Source: CALZJC01 sp963781065
GTDB taxonomy: Bacteria > Acidobacteriota > Thermoanaerobaculia > Multivoradales > JAHEKO01
Direction: 5' to 3'
Length of the DNA stretch: 64,000 nucleotides
NCBI GenBank assembly: GCA_963781065.1
Contig: CAWAET010000020.1
Location: forward strand, 62,001 to 126,000
How positions within the stretch are numbered: the first letter of the stretch is position 1; each line of letters opens with the position of its first letter. A program made the position numbers and the translations under genes. Of this stretch, positions 32,511 through 41,506 are shown in pieces. The notes under the pieces were generated by a model. That model saw nothing but the letters and a program-made list of their open reading frames with translations, was not told the origin of the DNA and made no database searches.

Positions 32511-35500
32511 TCAGTTGGTCGACTCGGGCGCCACTTCCCGCGTCAGCCACTCCTCCCGGTAGCGCCGGTGAAAGGGCGTGTCCGGGTAGCTTTCGCCCTC
32601 GGCGAAGGGGTAGCCGGACATCGCCGCGAAGGGCAGCGGCTCGAGCCGGTGGCCCTCCCAGGTGTTGCGGTCGGCGTCCTTGTCCCAGCCGAAGCTCTCG
32701 AGAAAGACGGCGCGGCGCCAGCCGGCGGGCGGCGGCGGCAGCGCCGAGGCGTCGAACTCGAGCTCGAGCTCGTCGCCGGGCGCCAGGATCACCAGCCGGT
32801 CGTCCTGCTCGCCAAGCAGCTCCAGGGTGTCGCCGTAGCGGGTGTAGTTGCCGGGCAGGGGCAGCCAGGGCGACTCGCTGCGCACCACCGCGTAGTCGTA
32901 GTCGTGCGGCGCGTTGGGCGCCTTGCGCGCCAGCGCCGAGAAGCCGCGGAAGCCGAGCTCGGCCAGCCGCGGCTCGAGCCGGGCGACGATCCGCGGCTCG
33001 TCGTCGGCCGGCCGCAGGGTCCAGGCGATCCGGTCCCAGGAGAGCCACTGGTTGGAGACGATCCGCAGCCGGCTGGCTCCGGCGGGCAGCGGCGGCGTGT
33101 CCACCACCATCGTCTTGGTCTTGCCGGCGGGGAAGCCCATCGGATCCATCAGGATCCGCCAGCCCGCGGCGGTTTCGACCTCGAGCCGCGCCGCCACCGG
33201 CGGCAGGTCGGGCCGCTGGGCGATTGCCAGGTTGAGGCTGGCGTCGCTGGGGAAGATCCAGCCGTCGAGGTGCAGCCGGATCGGCCCACCCGGCGCGGCG
33301 CCCAGATCGAAGCTGAACTGCCAGGGCTCGGCGGCGACGCCCTGATAGCGGCTCTTGCGCCAGCCGTCGGCGTAGACGTCGTCGCGCCGCGCCAGGCGCG
33401 CGGTGACGTCGTGCCCTGCCGCGTCGCGGGCGGCGACGACCGGCCGCAGCTCACGGCTGGCCATCACCCGCTTGGGCACCACCTGCCCGGGAACGATCTT
33501 GAGGCTGCTCGCCACCTCGACCTCTTGCGGGTGGTCGACCACCCACAGCCGGGCGAGGTCGAAGAACGCCGCCTCCCACAGCTCCTCGGTCACCCGCAGC
33601 TTGTAGATCCCGTCCGCCGGCGCCGCCCCTTCGACCAGCACGATCTCGTGCGGGTCGGACGGCGCCCAGACCCCCGGCGCGAACGGCAGCCCGGCCGGCG
33701 CGCCCCACAGCAGATCGGTGACAAAGCGGAAGCGCTCGCCGTCCCAGGCGTAGAGGAACGGGCAGCTGCCTTTGAGCAGCTGCTCCTCGACGATCCACTG
33801 GTCCGCCTCGGGCGCCAGCCGGTTCTGCGGCACGCCGTTGGTCCAGACCACCCGCAGCAGATCGGCGCGCGGCAGCTTGCCGAGGCCGAAGTGGAGCACG
33901 TCGCCGTACGCCTCGCGGAACTGGTACGCCTCACCGGCCCGCACCTCGACCGTCGAGCCGAAGCCGAGCGCGTTGTTCTTGGAGTTGCCCTTGTCCAGCC
34001 CGCGTAGCCGCACCGACAGCCAGTGGTTCTCGTTGCCGCCCTGGTTGTGGAACAGCTGCAGGCCGTCGTCGCCGGTCGCCAGCAGGTCGAGGTCGCCGTC
34101 GGCGTCGAGATCGGCGGCGGCCAGCGCGGTGGCGCGCGGCGATCCGCTTTCGATCGTCACCGAGTCGAAGCCGCCGATGGCCCGCTGCCGCAGGATGGTC
34201 AGGCCCTCGGCCCAGCCCAGCGCCAAGTCCAGGCGGCCGTCGTTGTCGGCGTCGAAGGCGAGGACCGCGTCGAGCTGTGCCGAACCGAGCTTTTCGGTGC
34301 CGCGCCAGGCCGCGAACCGGCCGTTGCCGCGGTTGCCCCAGATGGTCAGGCCGGCGCCGGCGGCGACGATCTCGGGCAGGCCGTCGTTGTCCAGGTCGGC
34401 CGCCACGACCGCGTTGGCGCGGCCCGCTTCGAAGCCGCCCTGGCGCAGCGCGAACCGGCCTTGGCGCAAGTTGTCGAGCCAGGCCAGCCCGTCGGCGTGC
34501 GCCACCAGCAGGTCGAGGTCGCCGTCGCGGTCGAGGTCGCTCGAGACCAGGTCGTGGACCGCGGTCCACTCCACCGTCGGCAGGCTCCGCTCTCCTACCG
34601 GCTCGAGAGGGCCGGAGAGCGAGTTGCGGTAGAGCTCGGCGCCGCCGGCGGGCTTGCCGCCACGCCGGCCGCCGGCGACGGCCAGATCGAGGTCGCCCTC
34701 GATGTCGTAATCCAGCACCGCCACGCCGCCGGCGCCCGTCTCCTGGCGCGCGATGCCGAAATCGGCGCTGGCCGCTTCGAAGCCGCCATCACCCAGGCCG
34801 CGGAAGATCTCCAGCCGGTCGGCGCTCCAGCCCACCAGGTCGAGCCGGCCGTCGTTGTCCAGGTCGGCCGCCAGCAGCCGTTCGAGGCCCGGGGCCGGCA
34901 GGACCCGCTCCGCCGCGTCCGTCTCCGTGTCGCTCAGATGCGTGCGCAGCGAGGCCGCGGCGCCCCGCGTCAGCCAGGCGTAGTCGGTCTTGCCGTCGCC
35001 GTTGAAGTCGCCCACCGCGACCCCGGGGTGCGCCGGCCCCTCGGAGAGGCGCTCGCCGGCGAAGCTCAGCGCCAGCGGCCCGCCAAACGCGGCCAGGCCG
35101 CCCTCGTCGCGAAAGCGAAACAGCGGGTCGCCCTGGATGCCCACGTCGAGCTCCATCTGGCTGCCGCGGAACATCGGCGTCACCTTGAGCACGTTCTCGA
35201 GCCGCAGCGCCGGCACCCGGGCGGCGGCGACGTCGCCCGCCTCGAGGGCGGCGACGATCTGGCCGAGCAGGTCCTGGGCCGCCTCGGGGGCCTGCCAGAT
35301 CAGCTCCCGGACGCGCAGGAAGGCGGCGCTGGCCGCGGCGCGGTCGCCGCCGGCGATCGCCCGCTGGCCCAGCCCCAGCATCACCACCACGTTGTCGGGC
35401 CGCAGCCGGGCCAGCCGCCCGAGGGCGGCGGCGAGGTCCTCCTCGGACTGCAGGATGCCCGCTTGCCGGAAGAGGGCGTACTGCAGCCGCGGGTTGTCGG

Positions 35501-35873
35501 GGGCGGCGTTGGCGGTCCGGCGCATCAGCTCGAGCGCCTCCTCCGGCCGCCCGGACCACTGCGCCACCTCGGCCTGGATCGCCAACAGCTCCGGCCGACC
35601 CGGCGCCAGCTCGAGCGCCCGGTCGATCGCCGCCTGGGCGGGCTCGAACTTCTGCTGCCGGAGCAGCGCGATCGCCAGGTTGGCGTGCGGCATCGGGTCG
35701 CCGGGGACCAGCTCGACGAGCTCGGTGAAGGTCGCTTCGGCGGGCGCCGGCTGCTCGTTCTCGAGCTCGGCATAGCCGCGATTGCGCAGCTCGACCGCCT
35801 TTTCGGGCGGGCCGGCGGCCCAGGCACAGGAGGTGGCCGCGAGGCCGACGAGGATCGCGAGGTGTTGTCTCAT
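32511..35873 (-). CDS. Secreted TPR plus FG-GAP/VCBS-repeat protein with ASPIC/UnbV-like region
   Basis: An 1120-residue exported protein. The start is ATG 35873 (MRQHLAILVGLAATSCAWAAG, a signal peptide with a Cys that could be lipidated). About 200 residues of TPR-like helices follow (AVELRNRGYAELENEQPAPAEATF, LANLAIALLRQQ type). Next comes a seven- to ten-blade array of FG-GAP/VCBS repeats, each with calcium-binding DxDxDG motifs: DFNGDGKTD, DLDNDGRLD, DYDIEGDLD, DLDRDGDLD, DADNDGRLD and DLDADGDLD. Then an ASPIC/UnbV-like region (NHWLSVRLRGLDKGNSKNNALGFGSTVEVRAG) and a C-terminal part with unknown folds. Proteins of this composition are frequent in Acidobacteriota and Planctomycetota; function is unproven. 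Confidence 0.8.
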   Translation of the reverse strand: MRQHLAILVGLAATSCAWAAGPPEKAVELRNRGYAELENEQPAPAEATFTELVELVPGDPMPHANLAIALLRQQKFEPAQAAIDRALELAPGRPELLAIQAEVAQWSGRPEEALELMRRTANAAPDNPRLQYALFRQAGILQSEEDLAAALGRLARLRPDNVVVMLGLGQRAIAGGDRAAASAAFLRVRELIWQAPEAAQDLLGQIVAALEAGDVAAARVPALRLENVLKVTPMFRGSQMELDVGIQGDPLFRFRDEGGLAAFGGPLALSFAGERLSEGPAHPGVAVGDFNGDGKTDYAWLTRGAAASLRTHLSDTETDAAERVLPAPGLERLLAADLDNDGRLDLVGWSADRLEIFRGLGDGGFEAASADFGIARQETGAGGVAVLDYDIEGDLDLAVAGGRRGGKPAGGAELYRNSLSGPLEPVGERSLPTVEWTAVHDLVSSDLDRDGDLDLLVAHADGLAWLDNLRQGRFALRQGGFEAGRANAVVAADLDNDGLPEIVAAGAGLTIWGNRGNGRFAAWRGTEKLGSAQLDAVLAFDADNDGRLDLALGWAEGLTILRQRAIGGFDSVTIESGSPRATALAAADLDADGDLDLLATGDDGLQLFHNQGGNENHWLSVRLRGLDKGNSKNNALGFGSTVEVRAGEAYQFREAYGDVLHFGLGKLPRADLLRVVWTNGVPQNRLAPEADQWIVEEQLLKGSCPFLYAWDGERFRFVTDLLWGAPAGLPFAPGVWAPSDPHEIVLVEGAAPADGIYKLRVTEELWEAAFFDLARLWVVDHPQEVEVASSLKIVPGQVVPKRVMASRELRPVVAARDAAGHDVTARLARRDDVYADGWRKSRYQGVAAEPWQFSFDLGAAPGGPIRLHLDGWIFPSDASLNLAIAQRPDLPPVAARLEVETAAGWRILMDPMGFPAGKTKTMVVDTPPLPAGASRLRIVSNQWLSWDRIAWTLRPADDEPRIVARLEPRLAELGFRGFSALARKAPNAPHDYDYAVVRSESPWLPLPGNYTRYGDTLELLGEQDDRLVILAPGDELELEFDASALPPPPAGWRRAVFLESFGWDKDADRNTWEGHRLEPLPFAAMSGYPFAEGESYPDTPFHRRYREEWLTREVAPESTN

Positions 35874-35951
35874 GGGCGTAAGTCTAGCGGTCAATGGGGA
35901 CGGCTGGAAACCGGCGCCGCGGCCGGTGCCGCGTGCTACGCTGACGCCCGC

Positions 35952-36461
35952 ATGGACCCCCCGGAGCAGCACCGGGCCTACGGCCCCGACCGGCTCGGGT
36001 TCGCCGCCCTGACGGTCAGCGACAGCCGCACCGAGGCCGACGACGGCAGCGGCGACACGATCGAGCGGCTGGCCGTCGCCGCCGGCCACCGGCTGGTCGA
36101 GCGGCGCATCGTGCCCGACGACATCGTCGAGATCCGCGCCGCCGCCGGTGAGCTGCTGCGGCGCGACGACGTCGACGTGCTGGTGCTCTCGGGCGGCACC
36201 GGCTTCTCGCCCCGCGACCTGACCCTCGAGGCCGCCTCGCCGCTGCTCGAGCGGCGGATCGACGGCTTTGGCGAGCTGTTCCGCATGCTCTCCTTCGCCG
36301 AGATCGGCGCCGCCGCCATGCTCAGCCGCGCCACCGCCGGCACGATCGGCCGCCGCGCCGTTTTCGTCCTGCCGGGCTCGCCCGGGGCGGTGGCGCTGGC
36401 GATGGAACGGCTGATCCTGCCCGAGGCGGGCCACCTGCTGGGCCAGGCGCGGCGCGGCTGA
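35952..36461 (+). CDS. Molybdenum cofactor biosynthesis protein MoaB/MogA-like
   Basis: A 169-residue protein of the MoaB/MogA family, which adenylates molybdopterin before molybdenum insertion. The start at ATG 35952 is supported by LGFAALTVSDSRTEADDGSGDTI, which starts the beta sheet with the signature VSDSR and the DxSG turn. LVLSGGTGFSPRDLT contains the GGTG nucleotide-binding turn. The last strand region is FVLPGSPGAVALAMERLILPEAGHLL, the family's PGSP motif. The length is normal for MoaB. It is divergent from the TPR/FG-GAP gene (78 bp between starts) and is followed by polA. It indicates that the organism can make molybdoenzymes, but no other moa or moe gene is in the window. Confidence 0.9.
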   Translation: MDPPEQHRAYGPDRLGFAALTVSDSRTEADDGSGDTIERLAVAAGHRLVERRIVPDDIVEIRAAAGELLRRDDVDVLVLSGGTGFSPRDLTLEAASPLLERRIDGFGELFRMLSFAEIGAAAMLSRATAGTIGRRAVFVLPGSPGAVALAMERLILPEAGHLLGQARRG

Positions 36462-36541
36462 GCGAACCGCGCCGGATCGCGGCGGCCGAGCGCCGCCGCG
36501 CGGGGCCGGAGACCCGGCCGGCGCGCGGGTAAGATCGCGCC

Positions 36542-39175
36542 ATGTCCAAGGCCGCCCAGCGCCTCTTCCTGATCGACGGCTACTCCAACATCTTCCGCGC
36601 CTTCTACGCCATCCGCGAGCTGTCGAACTCGAAGGGCGAGCCGACCAACGCGGTCTGGGGCTTCCTCAACATGCTGCGCAAGCTGCTGCGCGAGGAGGAG
36701 CCGGAGCTGGTCGGTATCGCCCTCGACGTCTCGGGCGACACCGTTCGCAAGGAGCAGTACGCCGACTACAAAGCCAACCGCAAGCCGATGCCCGAGGACC
36801 TCAAGCCGCAGATCGGCTGGATCCGCAAGCTGATCGAGGCCCACCGGATCCCCATCCTCGAGCTCGAGAGGTACGAGGCCGACGACGTCCTGGGCACGCT
36901 GTCGCGGGCCGCCGCGGCGGCCGGGCTGGAGGTGGTGATCGTCAGCGCCGACAAGGACCTGATGCAGCTGGTCGACGAGCGGGTGTCGCTGTTCCACACC
37001 GGCCGCGAGAAGCTCTACGGCCCCGCGGAGGTCGCGGAGGACTATGGCGTTGCGCCGGCGAAGATCGTCGACTACATGGCCCTGGTCGGCGACACCTCGG
37101 ACAACGTGCCCGGCGTGCCGATGATCGGCGGCAAGACCGCCGCCGGCCTGCTGGCCGAGTACGGCTCGCTCGACGAGCTGCTGGCGCGTGCCGAAGAGAT
37201 CAAGGGCAAGCGCGGCGAGAGCCTGCGCGCCCATCGCGACGACGCGCTGCTGTCGCGCGATCTGGTGACCATCCACACCGACCTGCCGGTCGCTTTCGAG
37301 CCCGAGGCGCTGCGCCACGAGCCGCCGGATCCCGACCGGCTGCGCGAGCTCTACCGCGAGCTCGAGTTCCACTCGCTGATCGACGAGCTCGAGGGCTCGT
37401 CCGGCGGCGGCGGCGAGCCGGTGGCGCCAGCGGTCGAGGCCGAGACGGCCCAGGAGTGGCGGCGGCGGCTGGCCGAGATGGGCGGGCGGCTCTTTCTGGC
37501 CGCGATCGGCGAGCCGGCCATCGGGCTGGCGGCCGGCGGCCCGGAAGGCGAAGTGGTCTTCGCCGACCTGCGGCGGGAGGGGCTGGCGGCCGCGGTGCGC
37601 GAGTCGCTGGCCGGGCTCGTCGCCGACGACGGCGAGCTGCTCGGGCACGATCTCAAGGAGGTCCTGCGCCTGTCGCCCGCCGGTCCCGAGGCCGTCGCGC
37701 CGCTGTTCGACACCATGCTGGTCTCCTATGTCCTGCGCCCCGCCCTGCGCGGCCACGGGCTGGCCGAGGTGGCGCTCGACCGGCTCGGTTTCACGGTGCT
37801 GGGCGCCAAGGAGGCCGGCTGGGAGAAGGGCGAGCCGCCGATGCCGGGAGCCGCGTCGCTGGCGGCCTACGCCGGCGAGCGGGTCGAGCTGGCCCGCCGC
37901 CTCGAGCCGCCGATGCGCGACGAGCTCGAGCGCGACCCCGGCCTCGCCCGGGTCTACCGCGAGATCGAGGCGCCGCTGGTGCCGGTGCTGGTGGGCATGG
38001 AGGAGGCCGGGGTCCTGCTCGACGTCGGCTTCCTGGCCGAGATGTCCGAGCGGCTGGGCTCTGAGCTCGACGGGCTCGAGGGCTCGATCTACGAGATCGC
38101 CGGCCGCCCGTTCAACCTCAACTCGCCGCAGCAGCTCGGGGTGGTGCTGTTCGAAGAGCTGGGCTACCCGGTGATCAAGAAGACCCGCAAGACCAAGAGC
38201 TACTCGACCAGCGCCGAGATCCTGCAGGAGCTCGCCGTCCGCGGCTACCCGGTGGCCGAGCACCTGCTGCGCTACCGCGAGCTCTCCAAGCTCAAGTCGA
38301 CCTATGTCGACGCCCTGCCCGAGCTGGTCGCCGCCGACGGCCGGCTCCACACCCGGTTCCACCAGGCGGTGGCCGCCACCGGCCGGCTCTCCTCGGCCAG
38401 CCCCAACCTGCAGAACATCCCGATCCGCACCGAGGCCGGCCAGGAGGTGCGGCGGGCCTTCCGGGCGCCCGCGGGCAAGGTCCTGCTGGTCGCCGACTAC
38501 AACCAGATCGAGCTGCGCATCCTGGCGCACATCGCCGGCGAGGCGCGGATGATCGAGGCCTTCGCCGCCGGCGAGGACATCCACCGCTCGACCGCCGCCG
38601 CCATGTTCGGCGCCGCGCCCGAGCTGGTCACCGCCGAGCAGCGCCGCGCCGCCAAGATGATCAACTTCGGCATCATCTACGGCATCAGCCCGTACGGGCT
38701 GGCCAACAACCTGGGCATCGGCCAGTCCGAGGCCAAGCAGTTCATCGAGGCCTACTTCGAGCGCTACCCCGGCGTCCAGCGCTACATGGACGACACCCTG
38801 GCCGCCGCCGCCGAGACCGGCAAGGTCGAGACCCTCTACGGCCGCGTCCGCTGGCTGCCCGAGCTCAAGGCGAAAAACTACGCGGTGCGCGAGAACGCCA
38901 AGCGAATGGCGATCAACGCCCGCATCCAGGGCACCGCGGCGGACCTGCTCAAGCTGGCGATGATCGCCGTCGACCGCCGGCTGCGCGCCGAGCACCCCGA
39001 GGCCGGCCTGCTGCTGACCGTGCACGACGAGCTGGTGCTCGAAGTGCCGGCGGCCGAGGCCGCGGCGGCAGGCGAGCTGGTGCGAGCCGAGATGACCGGC
39101 ATCGCCGAGCTGGCCGTGCCGCTGGTCGCCGACGTCGGCAGCGGGCCCACCTGGTACGAGGCGAAGACCGGCTAG
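36542..39175 (+). CDS. polA: DNA polymerase I
   Basis: An 877-residue polymerase for Okazaki-fragment processing and excision repair. Residues 1-290 form a 5'-3' exonuclease (LFLIDGYSNIFRAFYAI, YKANRKPMPEDL, YEADDVLGTL, SADKDLMQL, GDTSDNVPGVPMIGGKTA). The central domain retains the 3'-5' exonuclease fold but lacks its acids: the first motif reads AAIGEPAIGLA, the second GHDLKEVLRL and the third YAGERVELARRL, where active enzymes have DTE, NLKYD and Y...D. The polymerase domain has motif A (VADYNQIELRILAH), motif B (RRAAKMINFGIIYG) and motif C (VHDELVLEVP). It therefore polymerises and removes 5' flaps but probably does not proofread. Its stop shares CTAG (39172-39175) with the convergent antitoxin-like gene. 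Confidence 0.96.
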   Translation: MSKAAQRLFLIDGYSNIFRAFYAIRELSNSKGEPTNAVWGFLNMLRKLLREEEPELVGIALDVSGDTVRKEQYADYKANRKPMPEDLKPQIGWIRKLIEAHRIPILELERYEADDVLGTLSRAAAAAGLEVVIVSADKDLMQLVDERVSLFHTGREKLYGPAEVAEDYGVAPAKIVDYMALVGDTSDNVPGVPMIGGKTAAGLLAEYGSLDELLARAEEIKGKRGESLRAHRDDALLSRDLVTIHTDLPVAFEPEALRHEPPDPDRLRELYRELEFHSLIDELEGSSGGGGEPVAPAVEAETAQEWRRRLAEMGGRLFLAAIGEPAIGLAAGGPEGEVVFADLRREGLAAAVRESLAGLVADDGELLGHDLKEVLRLSPAGPEAVAPLFDTMLVSYVLRPALRGHGLAEVALDRLGFTVLGAKEAGWEKGEPPMPGAASLAAYAGERVELARRLEPPMRDELERDPGLARVYREIEAPLVPVLVGMEEAGVLLDVGFLAEMSERLGSELDGLEGSIYEIAGRPFNLNSPQQLGVVLFEELGYPVIKKTRKTKSYSTSAEILQELAVRGYPVAEHLLRYRELSKLKSTYVDALPELVAADGRLHTRFHQAVAATGRLSSASPNLQNIPIRTEAGQEVRRAFRAPAGKVLLVADYNQIELRILAHIAGEARMIEAFAAGEDIHRSTAAAMFGAAPELVTAEQRRAAKMINFGIIYGISPYGLANNLGIGQSEAKQFIEAYFERYPGVQRYMDDTLAAAAETGKVETLYGRVRWLPELKAKNYAVRENAKRMAINARIQGTAADLLKLAMIAVDRRLRAEHPEAGLLLTVHDELVLEVPAAEAAAAGELVRAEMTGIAELAVPLVADVGSGPTWYEAKTG

Positions 39176-39417
39176 CCGTTCTCGTCGTAGCCGAGGATCT
39201 CGTCCTCGCTGCGGGAATCCAGCACCGGGAGCTTCGCGCAGTGGCGGGCGATCTCGTCGAGCTCGTCAACCAGCGGGCGCCGGGTGCGCTCGCGCCGCAA
39301 GCGCGCGAGCCGGTCCCGCAGCGCACGTTTCACGGCCGTGGTCTTGGTCTCGCCGGTGAGGTTGGCGACGGCTTCGGCAAGCCGTTCGGTCTCCGGGTTC
39401 CTGATGTTGAGGGCCAT
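39172..39417 (-). CDS. Orphan VapB-type antitoxin-like protein (PSK_trans_fac family)
   Basis: An 81-residue protein with the pattern of Rv0623/VapB-type antitoxins: MALNIRNPETERLAEAVANLTGETKTTAVKRALRDRLARL is a short ribbon-helix followed by basic helices, and the acidic C-terminal tail (DEIARHCAKLPVLDSRSEDEILGYDENG) would neutralise a PIN-domain toxin. A vapC gene normally follows immediately downstream of the antitoxin, but on this strand the next bases belong to polA, so no partner is present. The start at ATG 39417 has no clear Shine-Dalgarno sequence. It is either an orphan antitoxin or one acting with a toxin elsewhere. Its stop and the polA stop share the four bases CTAG. Confidence 0.8.
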   Translation of the reverse strand: MALNIRNPETERLAEAVANLTGETKTTAVKRALRDRLARLRRERTRRPLVDELDEIARHCAKLPVLDSRSEDEILGYDENG

Positions 39418-39511
39418 GGGTATGCTGCTGTGTAGACTTTGATGCGCACCGTAGCATTCCCAGGAAGACGGAGATGCCTATCAGGGGTTGCCTCCACCCC
39501 GTGCGCCCGGC

Positions 39512-41302
39512 TCATGGGCAGCTGACATTCGCCAGCCCCGGGGTGCCGAAGTTGCCGTCCGAGTAGAGCAGCGCCGGGTCGGCCGGCACGGTGCACCAGC
39601 TGGCCGGGTCGTCATTGCTGGTGGCGTCCTGGGCTCCGGGCGGCAGGTTGCGCGCCCGGCCGGCTTCGACCTCGCCCGGACCCCAGGAGACGGCGTCGAC
39701 CAGGTTCCCGTCCCAGGCCAGGTGGAGATCGCCGCCGCCGTTGACCAGCGAGAAGCCGAAGGTCTGGTCGGCGGCGAGGCCGCCGTTGGCCGCCGGGTCC
39801 GCCGAGCGGGCGAAGAGGAGCACGTCGCCGGCCTCGACGCGCAGACAGTCGTCGCCGGCGATCTCGTCGATCACCGTGCCGAAGGTCGTGCCGATGCCGA
39901 CGCCGTTGAGGTCGACCGCGGCCTCGACCGCCACCTCGAACCACTCGGCGTCGGCGTCGGACAGGGGCGTTGCCGGGTCGGCCAGCAGCTCGCGGATCAC
40001 CAGCTCTCCCTCGCCCGGCCCGACCACCGGCCGCGGAGCCCCGCCGTCGAGACAGGCGCCCGGCGCCGGCGCCTCGCAGCCGTTGGCGTAGTCGCCGTCG
40101 GCGTCGGCCCAGAGCTCGTCGCAGCCGGCGACGGCGCAGCTCGCCTCGGCGCACAGGGTCGTGGCGACGTTGGCGGTCGGCGGGCAGAGCTCGGCCGGGT
40201 CGCCCTCGTCGACCGGGCCGTCGCAGCTGTTGTCGAGACCGTCACAGATCTCCGCCATCGGGGTGAGCTCGCCGGCGCAGACGCCCCAGCTCGAGTCGCC
40301 GGCGCAGACCCGCGTGCCGCCGACGCAGACGCCGATGCCGCGGGTGCCCGTCGGACCGGTGTAGCAGGTCACTTCGTCGCCGGGCGCGCAGGCCGGTGCG
40401 GTGAGCGTGGCGCACTCCCATCCGGCCCCGCCCCGCATCAGCACCTGGCCCGCGGCGCAGGCGGCGCCGATCTTGGCGGCGGTCACCGCGCCGGCGGCCA
40501 GCTCGTCGCCGCCCACGCAGCCGGCGCAGGCCAGGCCGGCCGCCTGGACGTTGGCCAGGGCCGACCCGTCGCCGCTGAAGGCGGCCGCCTCGACGCGGCC
40601 CTCCAGGCTGAGGCTGAGGATTGCCGGGTCGCGCTCGGCAGCCTCGACGGTCGATCCCGGTCCCCGGTCACTCGCCCCGGCGCCGGTCTCCTCGGCGCTC
40701 CCGGACCGCGCCGCTTCAGCATCGCCGGCCGCGCTCCGGGCGCGGCTCGCGGCCGCACCGCTATCGGACCCGGAGACACCGGCGGAGACCCGGTCCCCGG
40801 CGCCGCCGGCGTAACCGCGCAGCACCGCCAGCGCTTCCTCGACCTCGGCGGCGCTCGGCCCGACAGCCACCGCGAAGAGCGCCGGCGGCGACCAGGCGGA
40901 GATCGACGCCGCGCGCCGCGCGCGCAGCGACCAGGCGTAGCTGCCGCCGCGCTCGAGGCAGCGGTCGAGGGTCGGCGTCCAGGAGCCGGCGCGGCCGTCG
41001 ATCGTCGCCCGCAGCGCGACCGGCGCCTCCTCGCCGTCGTCGCTCACCCGGTAGACCACCAGCTCGTAGCGCTCGGCGCCCGCCGCCTGCCCCCAGCTGA
41101 AGGTCGGGCAGCGGTCGCCGACGGTCAGCAGCCGGGCGGGGTGGCCGGGGGAGATCGCTACCGGCACTTCGACGACGGGGTGGTCGGGCGAGCGGTCGGG
41201 ACCGGGGCTCGCGGTGCCCGCGCTCCGCCCCGGAGTCGGGGCCGAGAGGGCCAGCAGTGAGGCGGTGAGAATGAGCGCTGGGACAGTCGTCGGTCGGGGC
41301 AT
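39512..41302 (-). CDS. Secreted protein with MopE-like metal-binding motif and C-terminal lamin-tail-like domain
   Basis: A 596-residue exported protein. The start is ATG 41302, with a GGAGGAGG Shine-Dalgarno sequence and a signal peptide (TTVPALILTASLLALSAPTPGRSAG). After a fibronectin-like segment (PTFSWGQAAGAERYELVVYRVSDDG), a low-complexity linker (GSDSGAAASRARSAAGDA) leads to a Cys-rich part. There the motif EICDGLDNSCDGPVDEG is the putative copper/metal-binding motif known from MopE-type and many myxobacterial proteins. The C-terminal part (VIRELLADPATPLSDADAEWFEVAVEAAVDLNG) resembles a lamin-tail domain, which often decorates secreted nucleases and adhesins. A surface or extracellular role is likely; the exact function is unknown. 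It ends close to a stretch of unrelated sequence before the VapB-like gene. Confidence 0.75.
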   Translation of the reverse strand: MPRPTTVPALILTASLLALSAPTPGRSAGTASPGPDRSPDHPVVEVPVAISPGHPARLLTVGDRCPTFSWGQAAGAERYELVVYRVSDDGEEAPVALRATIDGRAGSWTPTLDRCLERGGSYAWSLRARRAASISAWSPPALFAVAVGPSAAEVEEALAVLRGYAGGAGDRVSAGVSGSDSGAAASRARSAAGDAEAARSGSAEETGAGASDRGPGSTVEAAERDPAILSLSLEGRVEAAAFSGDGSALANVQAAGLACAGCVGGDELAAGAVTAAKIGAACAAGQVLMRGGAGWECATLTAPACAPGDEVTCYTGPTGTRGIGVCVGGTRVCAGDSSWGVCAGELTPMAEICDGLDNSCDGPVDEGDPAELCPPTANVATTLCAEASCAVAGCDELWADADGDYANGCEAPAPGACLDGGAPRPVVGPGEGELVIRELLADPATPLSDADAEWFEVAVEAAVDLNGVGIGTTFGTVIDEIAGDDCLRVEAGDVLLFARSADPAANGGLAADQTFGFSLVNGGGDLHLAWDGNLVDAVSWGPGEVEAGRARNLPPGAQDATSNDDPASWCTVPADPALLYSDGNFGTPGLANVSCP

Positions 41303-41506
41303 CGGATCCTCCTCCGGGTTCGAGAGCGGCGGCGTCGAGCCCGATCGGCTCGCTACCGGTTCGTCGCTACCTGGAGAAGGACGAAAAAGGAGCCCGCGAT
41401 CTTGCACGCGGCCGGAGATTCCAGCGCTCGACGGCACCATCGGGCGACGTCGTGGCCCCGGCCGCTGGCCCGATCTCGAGCTCGAGGGCGCCTACCGGCT
41501 CGGCCG

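Noticed and set aside
35874..36434. N-terminal extension of the TPR/FG-GAP protein over the moaB gene
   Set aside because: A signal peptide begins at 35873 and the upstream part is antisense to moaB.
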